A stretch of 64,000 nucleotides of DNA, from positions 124,001-188,000 of the forward strand of contig CBDCZY010000004.1 of the NCBI GenBank assembly GCA_965224745.1, written 5' to 3'. Each line of letters opens with the position of its first letter. Position 1 is the stretch's first letter. Below the pieces are notes generated by a model. The model searched no databases and was not told where the DNA came from. It saw only the letters and a list, made by a program, of their open reading frames with translations. Positions 1-9,190 of the stretch are shown one piece after another. The position numbers and the translations under genes are program-made. This stretch comes from CBDCZY01 sp965224745 (lineage in GTDB: Bacteria > Pseudomonadota > Gammaproteobacteria > Methylococcales > Methylomonadaceae).

Positions 1-774
1 GGTATTTTCCGGAAGCTTAAGATCCGTTAAAAATAGGCCGCTTTGTAGACAATATTCGGCACTGCATCTGTCAAAGATAGTTTCATGGACATCGCGAACC
101 AACATATACCCACCCAGCGCTGCACCATTAACCATACAATCAATAAGTTTCGATCCATAAACCTTATCAGCCATCAGAATACCCACTGCTCTTGGTTCAA
201 TAATCTCTACATTCTGGATTGTGAAACCTATTGAATGCGACACGTACACCGCTGAGCAAAATTTATGTTCGCCCTGATGAAAAATGCGTAAGTTCTCGAT
301 AGTAACCCCAGCAACCAAACCGCTTGGTTGCCCACTTATTTTCACAGGATAATCGACATCAATGAACACGAGTTCGGTTTTTTCAGGAACGCCAATCAAT
401 TTAATATTATTCGTTAGAATCACAGGTTGATTAATTTCCAACCGGCCCGCAGGAAGAAAAACCATCCCTCCCGTTGGTTTCAAACTAGTAAGTACGGAAA
501 CTAACTTTTCCGCACTAAAATCATTTTCCTCAATTGAAACTTTCGGTAGATCGAGTGAGCTTCCTTCACCCTGGATTGAACCCCAATAGTTTTTAGCTTT
601 ATCGTTGTTTTCAGATTGTCTTGCTAGATCAATTCGCTGAAACAACCCCCAATCCTCAGGTCTTTTAACAAATTGTTCATCGTAATTTAGAGTTTGTTTT
701 GGTAAAGCTGAACCAACTTTAGTACATAGAATAAATTTATTAATAATCCTACGAAGGGTTTGTTTTCTCGACAT
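1..774 (-). CDS. Right-handed parallel beta-helix protein (3' end outside window)
   Basis: An open frame runs from an ATG at 774 to the window edge, giving 258 residues with no stop. From about residue 103 the text GGMVFLPAGRLEINQPVIL is typical of the first coil of pectate-lyase-like (right-handed parallel beta-helix) proteins, and regular VTIENLRI / FTIQNVEI coils follow. No signal peptide is visible; the N-terminus is basic (MSRKQTLRRI). Such proteins bind or cleave polysaccharides, or modify them as epimerases. No catalytic residues can be assigned in this fragment. It is the first of several glycan-related genes in the accessory part of the window and is followed by an IS1634-type element. 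The fold call is fairly sure; substrate and activity are unknown. Confidence 0.7.
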   Translation of the reverse strand, partial: MSRKQTLRRIINKFILCTKVGSALPKQTLNYDEQFVKRPEDWGLFQRIDLARQSENNDKAKNYWGSIQGEGSSLDLPKVSIEENDFSAEKLVSVLTSLKPTGGMVFLPAGRLEINQPVILTNNIKLIGVPEKTELVFIDVDYPVKISGQPSGLVAGVTIENLRIFHQGEHKFCSAVYVSHSIGFTIQNVEIIEPRAVGILMADKVYGSKLIDCMVNGAALGGYMLVRDVHETIFDRCSAEYCLQSGLFLTDLKLPENT

Positions 775-915
775 GTCTCAATAATTCTTAGTAATTTCCC
801 CATCTGACAATCGACACAGCTCAGTTTGTTGATAGGTTCTTATCTTTTTAAAGTAAATGTAAGTTTACCTGAACAAGCTTTTCACTGTATTAAAATCAAA
901 TCGTGGAGAGCCGCA

Positions 916-3038
916 TTAACCCATCTTCGTGACTTTGACATCGCTAAGTTATTGATATTTTGTTTTCATCGAATGATTCCATGAAAAAAAACCTTACCTT
1001 TCAACGGTGTTTTTTTCAGATCCGCTCGGTAGTGCCATTTTCGTCTTTTTGACCCTTGATTTTCCCCGGTTTTTCATTAATGCTAGGGACATGTATATTC
1101 GAAAAACCAAAACGAAATCCCTGGATAATGGCGGGGCCTACTTCACCTATCGGATCGTTGAATCCGTTCGCGTGGGAAGGAAAGTAAAGCAACGCACCTT
1201 ACTGAATCTAGGCAAAGACTTCGCCATTGATCCAGAGCACTGGCCCTTGCTGACAGCCAGGATTGAACAATTGTTACAAGGCTGTGAGCCTCATCAGCAA
1301 GAATTGTTTCATGTAGCCGATGAGTTAACGCAATGCCTGGAAGCCTCAGCCCAGCGTTACAGTGCGCTTATCATCGCTAAGCTGGCCCAACCGGTGGATG
1401 CTGCCAGTCCAGAACCCGATTATCACACGGTTGATATCAATCATGTCGAAACCCTTCAAGCCCGCAGTATCGGTGTTGAAACGCTGGCGTGGCATGCGGT
1501 TATGCAACTACAACTGGATCAGAAGCTCACCGCACTGGGTTTTAATAAAGTCGAACTCGCTGCGGCCATCGGTAACATTATCGGCCGTGTGGTTTCACCG
1601 GGCAGTGAATTGCACACCCATGATTGGCTACAATCACGCTCAGCGTTGGGAGAACTGCTTGACCATGACTATGGCCATACCAGCCTGACACGGCTTTATA
1701 CGATCAGCGATAAATTGCTCAAACACCAGACGGCACTGGAAACGTTTCTGTCCGAGCAAGAGCAAACCTTATTCGAATTGAACCGTAGTATTGTGCTATA
1801 CGATTTGACCAATACCTATTTTGAAGGGCAGTGTCACCAAAACCCCAAAGCCCAGTTCGGTCGTTCCAAAGAAAAACGCAGTGATTGTCCCTTGGTGACG
1901 CTGGGACTGGTGTTGGATGGTGAGGGATTTCCTCTGAGCAGTCAGGTTTTCCCGGGTAATGCCAGTGAGCCGGGCACCTTGGAGTTAATGCTGGATGAAC
2001 TACAAAAAATACAGCCATTACCGCAGGTCACAAAACCTGTGATCATCATGGATGCCGGTATTGCCAGTGCCGACAACATCGCCTGGTTAATCGAGCAGGG
2101 CTATCATTATCTGGTGGTCAGTCGAGAGCGATCCGTGATCAATCCCACCGATCAGGACGATGCTGTGATGGTGAGAGAAACCGAACACAGTCAGGTGTGT
2201 GTTTATCGCGAAACAGATCAAGACACCCACGAAACCCGGCTCTATTGTCACTCCGAACAAAAACAAAAAAAAGAGCAGGCTATCCGAAACCGCTTCCATG
2301 TTCGCATGGAAGAAGCACTCAACAAGCTTGATGCGGGCTTAAACAAAAAAGGGACGATCAAAAAATACAGCAAAATACTGGAACGGATCGGTCGACTGCG
2401 CGAAAAAAACCGGCGGGTTTCGCAAGACTACCGCATTGACGTCATAACCGATGACGAGAAAAAAAACGCCATCCGGCTTGAATGGCAACGTGAACCTCAA
2501 AGTAAACAGAACGATCAACACTGTGGTGTCTATTGCCTCAGAACCAATATCCCCGACTGGTCTGAAGAACAACTGTGGACGACCTACATCATGCTGACCG
2601 AGATCGAAGCCACCTTTCGAAGCTTGAAAACTGAACTGGGCTTGCGCCCGGTTTACCACCAAAAAGAAGACCGTGTCACCGGCCACTTGTTCATTACTTT
2701 GCTGGCTTATCATCTGGTGCATACGCTGCGCTATCAACTGAAGCAACAGGGCATTCATTTAAGCTGGGACAGTATTCGCAACATCATGTCGACACAGCAA
2801 CGTATCACCATGACCTTACCAACGGATGATCATAAAATGATTCACCTGCGGACAACAACGAAGGCGGAGCTACGTCAGAAACAAATTTATGAAGCTTTGA
2901 ATATTAAACCCGACCTCATTGGTCAATGTAAAACAATTATCGATAAAAAAAATCTGTAGTGCCAACTGAAACAGATTGAAAATTTTAACTTATTGAAATA
3001 ACAGGATATTGTAAATATAAGTCACGAAGATGGGTTAA
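916..3038 (+). mobile_element. IS1634-family insertion sequence, complete
   Basis: The 2.1-kb element is bounded by a near-perfect 20-bp inverted repeat, TTAACCCATCTTCGTGACTT at 916 and its complement ending at 3038. It holds a single long transposase gene. No target duplication is apparent: the left flank ends in ccgca and the right flank starts with gaata. The flanks may therefore have been rearranged since insertion. Confidence 0.88.
1091..2959 (+). CDS. IS1634-family DDE transposase
   Basis: The frame is open from 1007, but the ATG at 1091 (MYIRKTKTK...) matches the usual start of this family and gives 622 residues. The N-terminal region has the GGAYFTYRIVESVRVG text common to IS1634 transposases. 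The catalytic core shows a first Asp in IVLYDLTNTYFEG, a second in PVIIMDAGIASADN, and the Glu region in LTEIEATFRSLKTELGLRP followed by HQKEDRVTGHLFI. Length is normal and there is no frameshift, so the element could be active. Several smaller open frames on the opposite strand here are shadows of this gene. Confidence 0.93.
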   Translation: MYIRKTKTKSLDNGGAYFTYRIVESVRVGRKVKQRTLLNLGKDFAIDPEHWPLLTARIEQLLQGCEPHQQELFHVADELTQCLEASAQRYSALIIAKLAQPVDAASPEPDYHTVDINHVETLQARSIGVETLAWHAVMQLQLDQKLTALGFNKVELAAAIGNIIGRVVSPGSELHTHDWLQSRSALGELLDHDYGHTSLTRLYTISDKLLKHQTALETFLSEQEQTLFELNRSIVLYDLTNTYFEGQCHQNPKAQFGRSKEKRSDCPLVTLGLVLDGEGFPLSSQVFPGNASEPGTLELMLDELQKIQPLPQVTKPVIIMDAGIASADNIAWLIEQGYHYLVVSRERSVINPTDQDDAVMVRETEHSQVCVYRETDQDTHETRLYCHSEQKQKKEQAIRNRFHVRMEEALNKLDAGLNKKGTIKKYSKILERIGRLREKNRRVSQDYRIDVITDDEKKNAIRLEWQREPQSKQNDQHCGVYCLRTNIPDWSEEQLWTTYIMLTEIEATFRSLKTELGLRPVYHQKEDRVTGHLFITLLAYHLVHTLRYQLKQQGIHLSWDSIRNIMSTQQRITMTLPTDDHKMIHLRTTTKAELRQKQIYEALNIKPDLIGQCKTIIDKKNL

Positions 3039-3196
3039 GAATACATTCAGCATTAAGGTACTTCTAAAGATTGGTTTTTTTTGTTTAAGCTTTGGAAGGA
3101 TAGTTTTCGAGAACAGCTGCGTATATTGATTAATAAATATTGCAGAAAAATCATCCAGCGCAGCAAGCGGGGTGGAATTCAACCCGATGGGGTTAA

Positions 3197-3231
3197 AAGA
3201 AGGCAATACTATTTGAGATTATTGCCTTCTT
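3197..3231. terminator. Bidirectional hairpin terminator
   Basis: A 12-bp stem (aagaaggcaata at 3197-3208 pairing with tattgccttctt at 3220-3231) encloses an 11-base loop. It lies just past the stop codon of the minus-strand gene that ends at 3240. A-rich sequence on one side gives a T run for the minus strand. Confidence 0.6.
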
Positions 3232-3239
3232 GGCTTCAA

Positions 3240-5054
3240 TCACTCACCAATGAGCTCTTTGCAATTAGGTTTGTTGCAAACATGAATTTCGTCAGCGTAA
3301 ATGGGTGTTATAAGGTCTAGATTTCTTAATAGACTACCTGGTTTTACGGCGCCGCTAAACAGTCTGTATCGTGATGGGAGCTTAAAAGGACTATCAGTAT
3401 TTTTTGAAAATACCTGAAAAACTGGACCTATAAAATTACTCAGAGGTAAGTTTGAAACTACCGGTTTTGCGTCAAAAACGTCACTTACTTGCTGCCAGGA
3501 AAAATTAGCATCCAAATAGTAGTTTGATGTTGTTGGAATTGTTATGAAGTTATCATTTTCATCCTTGTCGAAAGGACCAACGACTACAAAATAAAGATCC
3601 GCTTTTTCAGATTTATCTCCCTGTAAGCGTGCATTAATGCCTAATTTTTCTCCCGCGCCATAAAACATTTTATCGGTAGAAACCTCAAACAAGTTATCCT
3701 TCGTACCAGGCAATTCGTATTCAACAAATAACAAGCGTGCATCCTGAAAATCTGCCAACAAAGTCAACAATAACTTATTGCCTACTATTTTAGCGCGACA
3801 CCTACCTTCTGCGGAAAAAGGCAAAGCCATTTGCCTTGACTGCCAATTAATGCCATCTGGACTGTAACGGTATAGGGTTGTGCCATGAGGAGAAACACTG
3901 TCTATAGGTGCATCGGGAGAATTATCCCAAAATCCATGAAATCCCCCATTTTCGTCCTGAATAATTTTAGCGCCCATTCCTGCTCTAGGCTCTGTTGCAC
4001 CTGTGGTAAGGCCAGAAATTGTTTGAGAATTCCAAACGCCATTAATTAACCTTGAAAACCTTCCAGTAGATCCTTGCTGAATACCTTTCGCATCTGTCTT
4101 GTATCGATAATTGGCAACAAAAGGGTTACCTTGGTTATCGATCTCTAAGTCCGTCCAAAATTCATTTTCTGAAAGATCACCTGATTGATCTACAAACGAA
4201 GTTTTCCAATTTTTCATATCGTCCGAGTAAGCGTAAATTAACTCATGACCTGATCCAGGAGGAAAGTAAACAGGCGTTTTTGATGCATCAACAGGAGGGT
4301 TTGTTGTGGGATAAGTTGCTCTCAGGTAATCTGCATCCTTGTTACCATACAGAATGTGATAGCGGCCATTAGACTTATCATAATAAAAGTTCGCAAGTCT
4401 ATAATCCACTTCTTCTGGCAATTTAAGAATATGTTCCCTATCCGTCCATCTTGTTTCAGATATCGGTCGCAATATCCTCAATGCCTCAGGAAAAGGTGCT
4501 TTAAGCAATGATCCTGATGATGTTAGAAAAATTTCATATTCCCTTAAAAAGAGAGCTTCTCCATTTTCATTCAATTGCATAGCCGTATGATATCCGCCTG
4601 GAGAGACGTTCATTTGCGGTCCAACTTGACCGCCAGTAATTTTCTGATAAACAAGGCCTTCGCTATGTTTTACGTTGTCATTGTCGATAAAGTCTTTGTG
4701 GACTATATAGCTAATATGAACCGTATCCTTAGCATCATCGTAGATTACATGCGTTGAGATAGAAGGCCGCAAACCAAATTCCTCTAAGACAAACCTTTTA
4801 TTTTCCGTTGGCCAATCACCTCCAATTTGTTTTGATGTGTAAATAATCTGAGCTCGTTCCTCACCGGGTACAGGTTTAGAGTATACATAGTGGATAGTCC
4901 CTTTTTCACTTACATCAAAATCATAAGAATAAACCCTTCTATTAAAAGGCTCTTCTGAATCTGAGATGATATCTAACCTAGTCTGCTTTAATTCCGCTAG
5001 AGCAATATGATTCCATAGAGCACTCAATAAAAACAAAAAAAACCAACGTTTCAT
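3240..5054 (-). CDS. Secreted BNR/sialidase-like beta-propeller protein
   Basis: A 604-residue protein starts at ATG 5054, chosen over an in-frame start 11 codons upstream because a signal peptide (MKRWFFLFLLSALW..., cleavage near ALAE) begins there and AGGAT sits about 10 bases upstream. Residues 25-420 show repeated propeller-like strands with Asp-box-like turns (DNQGNPFVANYRY, DENGGFHGFWD, SPDGINW), as in BNR_4-type proteins. The last 190 residues form a separate domain found after such propellers and end in a Cys pair, CNKPNC. The expected role is polysaccharide binding or cleavage in the periplasm or outside the cell. Catalytic residues cannot be named with confidence. The gene is monocistronic and ends at the hairpin at 3197-3231. 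Confidence 0.6.
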   Translation of the reverse strand: MKRWFFLFLLSALWNHIALAELKQTRLDIISDSEEPFNRRVYSYDFDVSEKGTIHYVYSKPVPGEERAQIIYTSKQIGGDWPTENKRFVLEEFGLRPSISTHVIYDDAKDTVHISYIVHKDFIDNDNVKHSEGLVYQKITGGQVGPQMNVSPGGYHTAMQLNENGEALFLREYEIFLTSSGSLLKAPFPEALRILRPISETRWTDREHILKLPEEVDYRLANFYYDKSNGRYHILYGNKDADYLRATYPTTNPPVDASKTPVYFPPGSGHELIYAYSDDMKNWKTSFVDQSGDLSENEFWTDLEIDNQGNPFVANYRYKTDAKGIQQGSTGRFSRLINGVWNSQTISGLTTGATEPRAGMGAKIIQDENGGFHGFWDNSPDAPIDSVSPHGTTLYRYSPDGINWQSRQMALPFSAEGRCRAKIVGNKLLLTLLADFQDARLLFVEYELPGTKDNLFEVSTDKMFYGAGEKLGINARLQGDKSEKADLYFVVVGPFDKDENDNFITIPTTSNYYLDANFSWQQVSDVFDAKPVVSNLPLSNFIGPVFQVFSKNTDSPFKLPSRYRLFSGAVKPGSLLRNLDLITPIYADEIHVCNKPNCKELIGE

Positions 5055-5792
5055 AGTTAAAAATCCTAACAATTCGAAAACAATCATTCAACTTTACGGT
5101 TCTATAAAGGAACCAATATAAAGGTATAGCCGACGAATGGTCTTTCTGTTGACTTTACTAATATTTTGTTACCAATTTATCATTATTTATTTCTAATATG
5201 TGTTAGACAATTAATCATGCTTTATGAACCTGTCATAACCTTGTAAACACCTAATATTAATTTTTTTTCTATCGATTTTCCACACGAAAATCTGCTATCA
5301 AAAATTACTGTTCAATAGAGTTATTTTCTATGTGGTATTTTATAAAATGATCTCTTGTTTCCGGGATAGAGCCTAAAGAGGTAAACTTAACCTGTCATAT
5401 TGGATGTCCACTTAAGTGGCATCGGTTCAGCTACATTGAATATTTTATTCCTCAGGGTATCCGCCAGAGCGCCTCAAAGACTAAATACATCATTTGAATA
5501 TGGATTTTAACGATAAGTCTTTGAAAGTTATTTCGTTATTATTTTAATGTTCCCACCCATTCGGTGAGTGATTCAACTGCGGCGCAGTAAAATAAAAGAC
5601 TTAGAATCATTAGGTTACGGAGTTTCAGTGACTTTTTTTAAGTTTTAACTGATTTTTTTAGGATGAAGGGAGCTTTAGATTAAGTTCCAACTTACTTTTT
5701 AAGGACATAAGCCCCGGTTTTAAATTATTGAGCCAAAGAAATCTCATGCCGAGCGGCTTCAAATGGCGATGAAATAATCTGAGCAAGTAGCT
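5055..5792. other. Intergenic region, no gene recognised
   Basis: This AT-rich stretch of about 740 bases has no convincing open frame on either strand. It contains a short palindrome (ccacttaagtgg at 5408-5419) and no IS ends. It should hold the promoter of the minus-strand gene starting at 5054, but no clear -35/-10 pair stands out. Confidence 0.5.
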
Positions 5793-5963
5793 TTAATTCT
5801 ATTTGTCAGATTAAAAATAAGGTCGTCATACTCGTCGGGAACGGGTATCCAGAGCCACAGGTGGCAAGCTTAAACCCATCCATGGCGCCTGGATTCCGGC
5901 AATCCCTGCCGGAATGACGATCTTTTAAAATTTGAATGATGTAATCTGACAAAGCAGAATTAA
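5793..5963. repeat. MITE-like element, family A, copy 1
   Basis: The 171-bp element has inverted ends of the form TAATTCT-n-TTTGTCAGATTA (left about 5793-5813; right 5942-5963). Its interior is hairpin-rich and contains the widespread motif attccggcaatccctgccgg. A closely matching copy lies at 20216-20386 and a decayed one at 20765-20846. It encodes nothing. Its right end supplies the stop codon of the neighbouring methyltransferase gene. Confidence 0.78.
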
Positions 5964-7150
5964 TAGAACCAATGAAAGAACAGGTCAAAATTCGCTTTCT
6001 TTTCACCTGTTCTCACTGGGTGATCAAATATGTGAGCAAAATAAAATGAATGGTGCCAAGGTCGTGGTTCATGATTAGTTCGGACGATCTTTTTATCTAT
6101 TTTTCGTAATTCATGACTTTCATTAAATTCTTTAATGGCCAACGCTTCTCCGCAATAAGAGTTTTGAAGTACATTTGAATAGGAATCGTCCTCCCAAATC
6201 ATGACAGCTGGCAGCAGGCACTCCGCTTCGGCCTCAAAAATTTTTAGTCCCGCAAGGGAAGAGCTATATAAATCGACATCAAGAGAAACAAAACCGATAG
6301 GAGATTCAGGTGTACATTCATTTTTAAGAAATTCAGGGATAGTTTCGGTCACATCACCAATTATGAGTTTACAATTTGCTGGCAATTCAGCAGCAAGCGC
6401 TTCGAAGTCGGGCATTTTCATGCTCCCTGAATCCCATAATTCAGGATGATCGCGATAATCAGTTAGCTCTGGCAATCCAGCCCCGGTATCAAAGCCATAT
6501 ATATCAAAATTCATCCCTATTGTCTGTTGAAGGAATCCACAAATTTCACAGAGGCTTTTCAATCCACCTCCAAACCATACGCCTAGTTCGACAATACTGA
6601 CACGAGACAAACCCATCCTTTTTGCCTCTTCAGCAGCGAGCAAAATACCATACGCATAAAAGGCCTTTTCAAAGACGTCGTGATATATCGCTTCGTATCC
6701 TAGTTTTTGCGGATCAACAGGCTGAGCTCCTGGCAAACTTTTGAGTAGATTATGTAATTTTTCGGCCTGAAAAGTGTTTAGACATTTGTCGACAGGTATT
6801 TGATGCTGTTGCAGCCAATTTATGTCATCGTGCTCATTATAAGCATTTGTTAATATGATATTTTTGACATGCGAAAAATCGATTTCCGATAATTGCCTGA
6901 CAGGAAGATCATTAACAATACTAACAACAATATTGCTAAACATATATTTCCAGTTATTTCCTGTATAACGATCGCAAATTGCGACGCTAGATAAGCCATT
7001 CAACCCATATAATCTTAATAAATGCAGAGTTTTTTCTTGTGCTCCAATGAACACAACGTCTGGTTTGCAGGTTTTTTTAGGCAAAAAAGGAATAGCATTT
7101 CTTACTAAAAAGTAAATCCCACTCCTTATCATACGTAAGTTATTTCTCAT
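5960..7150 (-). CDS. TylF/MycF-like SAM-dependent methyltransferase with N-terminal extra domain
   Basis: A 396-residue protein. Residues 27-125 look like a small nucleotide-binding-type domain (PDVVFIGAQEKTLHLLRLYG... VAICDRYTG). Residues 140-370 are a class I methyltransferase: VELGVWFGGGLKSLCEI is the SAM-binding motif I, YGFDTGAGLPE follows, and SLDVDLYSS with WEDDSYSN are typical of the metal-dependent TylF/MycF family that methylates sugars in antibiotics and surface glycans. There is no signal peptide, so it is cytosolic. No good ribosome-binding site precedes the start, and an ATG at 7132 is an alternative. The stop codon lies inside the end of a MITE-like element, so the native C-terminus may have been replaced. 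Role inferred: O-methylation of an exported glycan. Confidence 0.68.
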   Translation of the reverse strand: MRNNLRMIRSGIYFLVRNAIPFLPKKTCKPDVVFIGAQEKTLHLLRLYGLNGLSSVAICDRYTGNNWKYMFSNIVVSIVNDLPVRQLSEIDFSHVKNIILTNAYNEHDDINWLQQHQIPVDKCLNTFQAEKLHNLLKSLPGAQPVDPQKLGYEAIYHDVFEKAFYAYGILLAAEEAKRMGLSRVSIVELGVWFGGGLKSLCEICGFLQQTIGMNFDIYGFDTGAGLPELTDYRDHPELWDSGSMKMPDFEALAAELPANCKLIIGDVTETIPEFLKNECTPESPIGFVSLDVDLYSSSLAGLKIFEAEAECLLPAVMIWEDDSYSNVLQNSYCGEALAIKEFNESHELRKIDKKIVRTNHEPRPWHHSFYFAHIFDHPVRTGEKKANFDLFFHWFY

Positions 7151-7576
7151 AATTAAAATTATCTTATATAGGAGGAAAGAACAGGAATTTTAACTGACTT
7201 TTCTGGGCAATAGAAACTAAACCTCTTGCAACAAGAAATGAGTATGAAATAGCTGGGATCGCTGCAAAACTAAAAAATGATACGACTTCGAATTCTTTTG
7301 ATCAAACTCACTTATCAGAAAAATGAACGATTAAGTCAACAATACGCACATTCTTTGAGAGCAAAGACCGCTTCTTCCCAATCCACCTAAGAAAAGCCCG
7401 GCAAGCCTTTGTTTATCAGCTTAATAAAATTGTTGATCCCAAAGTAAATTAAGTATGGAATAAAACATAAAAAAGATAACTTATTTTACTAGAAATACAG
7501 ACTTTTAAATTCGGCTTGACCTACCTTAGCTATTGATATAACTTGGAGTTTCGTTTTATTTTAGGGGGGAAAACCA
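7151..7576. other. Intergenic region
   Basis: About 425 bases with no assignable gene. An unstarted frame of about 40 codons ending at 7326 (text NEYEIAGIAAKLKND) looks faintly coding and could be a gene remnant, but I do not recognise it. A possible promoter for the next gene lies at 7516-7542. Confidence 0.4.
7516..7542 (+). promoter_or_regulatory. Possible sigma-70 promoter
   Basis: TTGACC (7516-7521) and TATAAC (7537-7542) are separated by 15 bases, shorter than the usual 17. They lie 35 bases upstream of the start at 7577, and a strong AGGGGGGA ribosome-binding site follows at 7563-7570. Confidence 0.35.
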
Positions 7577-8737
7577 ATGAAACGCTTTTTTCTTATCTTA
7601 TCTTTTTTTACCTTTTCTCTAGTTATTCATGAAAATTCAATTGCCACCACCCTTCTAAAAGGCGGGATGGCAACCCCTCATGGTCTTGTTATTGGGGATA
7701 ACCTATTTTTTTCGGGAACCACGGATAGCGAGTCAATTTCTATTTATTGGGTACCCGTAAACAAGGTGCTTCAATATGAACCTTCAGAATCAGAGCAATT
7801 ATCAAAATCAGTACGACTTCACCATAAATACAATCCCAGAAATGAAATCTTAAAAAGGTTTGGTAATAAACATCGTTATTGTGGAATTGCTGGCCCTGAC
7901 TTGTCCATGTTGCCCAATGGAGATATTCTAATGGCCTTTTCTGCTTTATTTAAAGCAGATGCGGGTGATAGCAAATGTCTCGAAATTGATTTCAGTAATA
8001 TTGAAATAACAGTTTTTAATGTCACTATCACCCCACCATATCAATCAAATAATTTTGGGCCACCCATATGGCCAAGTTATCCCCATGTTGGAATCCAAGG
8101 CTCAACGAGTAAAGACCCTTCAACTTGGAATAGAGATTCTATTCGTTTAGATCTCCCTGTTTTTCAAGATGGCATTGACGCCTGGGCTTCATATACATGG
8201 TTTGGAGGCCCTAAGGGGTCTTGTGCTGGTACAAATTACACTTCTACATTTCATTTATCAAAAAACATTGTGATAAACAACACAGTGCCAGATTGTACGA
8301 ATGATGAAGGCGTAACTGAAGCACCTGCCATTTTTAAAAGGGGTCCTTGGTACTATTTCATTTACTCAAAAAATTGGTATAACTCTAAATATCAAATGTA
8401 TTACAAAAAAGCATCTTCAGTTCAGGGTTTGAACACTAGTGCTGCAAGCTATCCTCTAACGTTTAATAGTTGTGAAACGAGACCAAGTAACAGTAGCCAA
8501 GATATTGGTTATAATGCCGGACATGGTAATGTTGTTAGTACCAATGGCCAATATTATTTATTATATGAATATAGTCATGGAAATGTGTTTAATAGTATTA
8601 ACGGGTTGTACGAACCTGATAACCGCGACTCTTACATTGATAAGCTGAGTTTTGATCAAAATGGGTTTATAAACCAAATACCTGCACCATCATTTGTAGG
8701 CGGCGGCTCCCATACAGGCCGGGGAGTTTGTAACTAA
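7577..8737 (+). CDS. Secreted GH43-like five-bladed propeller protein, probable pseudo-enzyme
   Basis: A 386-residue protein with a signal peptide (MKRFFLILSFFTFSLVI..., cleavage near residue 23) and a strong AGGGGGGA site upstream. It shares the GH43 layout with the 442-residue protein at 22722-24050: IAGPDLSM carries the second acidic residue (D108), RLDLPVFQDGIDAWASY is the next strand, and VTEAPAIFKRGPWYYFIYS carries the general-acid Glu (E248). At the first catalytic position, where the paralogue has APDPHVIYENG, this protein reads ATPHGLVIGDN, so the catalytic base Asp appears to be replaced by Thr (T33). It may bind rather than cut glycans. Six Cys residues could form disulfides. The family call is by motif only. 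Confidence 0.55.
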   Translation: MKRFFLILSFFTFSLVIHENSIATTLLKGGMATPHGLVIGDNLFFSGTTDSESISIYWVPVNKVLQYEPSESEQLSKSVRLHHKYNPRNEILKRFGNKHRYCGIAGPDLSMLPNGDILMAFSALFKADAGDSKCLEIDFSNIEITVFNVTITPPYQSNNFGPPIWPSYPHVGIQGSTSKDPSTWNRDSIRLDLPVFQDGIDAWASYTWFGGPKGSCAGTNYTSTFHLSKNIVINNTVPDCTNDEGVTEAPAIFKRGPWYYFIYSKNWYNSKYQMYYKKASSVQGLNTSAASYPLTFNSCETRPSNSSQDIGYNAGHGNVVSTNGQYYLLYEYSHGNVFNSINGLYEPDNRDSYIDKLSFDQNGFINQIPAPSFVGGGSHTGRGVCN

Positions 8738-8772
8738 ACTAAAACTTTTATATCAAACTTAAACTGAAATAG

Positions 8773-9003
8773 ATGCTTACTATCTTAAACTGCATCAGGG
8801 TCAAGTCTTGCGATAACGTTGCAGGAAACCGGCCTTGCAATACCGTAGCTCGTCCAAAACGCAAACGTGCAGGTCGGCAACGGTTACCGTCTCATTTGCC
8901 GCGTATCGAACATTGTCACGAGTCTGACTCATGCAGCTGTGGAACAATGCGTGAAGGATTTGATCAATTTCGGTGAAGATATCACTGAGAACTTTGGACG
9001 TTG
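8773..9003 (+). pseudogene. IS66 TnpC transposase remnant
   Basis: The frame from 8773 reads RPKRKRAGRQRLPSHLPRIEH with CSCG, which matches the zinc-finger and linker region of IS66 TnpC transposases. The expected continuation GEDITENFGR appears in another frame near 8965-9003, so a frameshift separates the halves. Nothing else of the roughly 500-residue protein remains and no IS66 ends were found. It is a decayed fragment next to an IS3 element. Confidence 0.6.
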
Positions 9004-9190
9004 ACGAGGCTAAACATCAGCAAATTTTTGCTGAATGTGAATTGCTTTGAGAGGTGGTTTTCATTTCTTTTTAGGATACAAAAATTTAACTTAGCTGAAT
9101 TTGTATAATTTAGAAAATTTAGTGACTGAGGAATACCAAATGATTGCAGATAAATGGATAAGAACTGTAGCATTATAATGCCCCAACAAA

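Noticed and set aside
1362..2758. Several open frames inside the IS1634 transposase on both strands
   Set aside because: They are shadows of the transposase frame, which has full family similarity.
3081..3320. 79-codon plus-strand frame after the IS1634 element
   Set aside because: It crosses the terminator hairpin and the end of the BNR gene and has no ribosome-binding site.
8982..9173. 63-codon minus-strand frame before the IS3 element
   Set aside because: Low-complexity composition, no start signal, overlaps IS66 remnant on the other strand.
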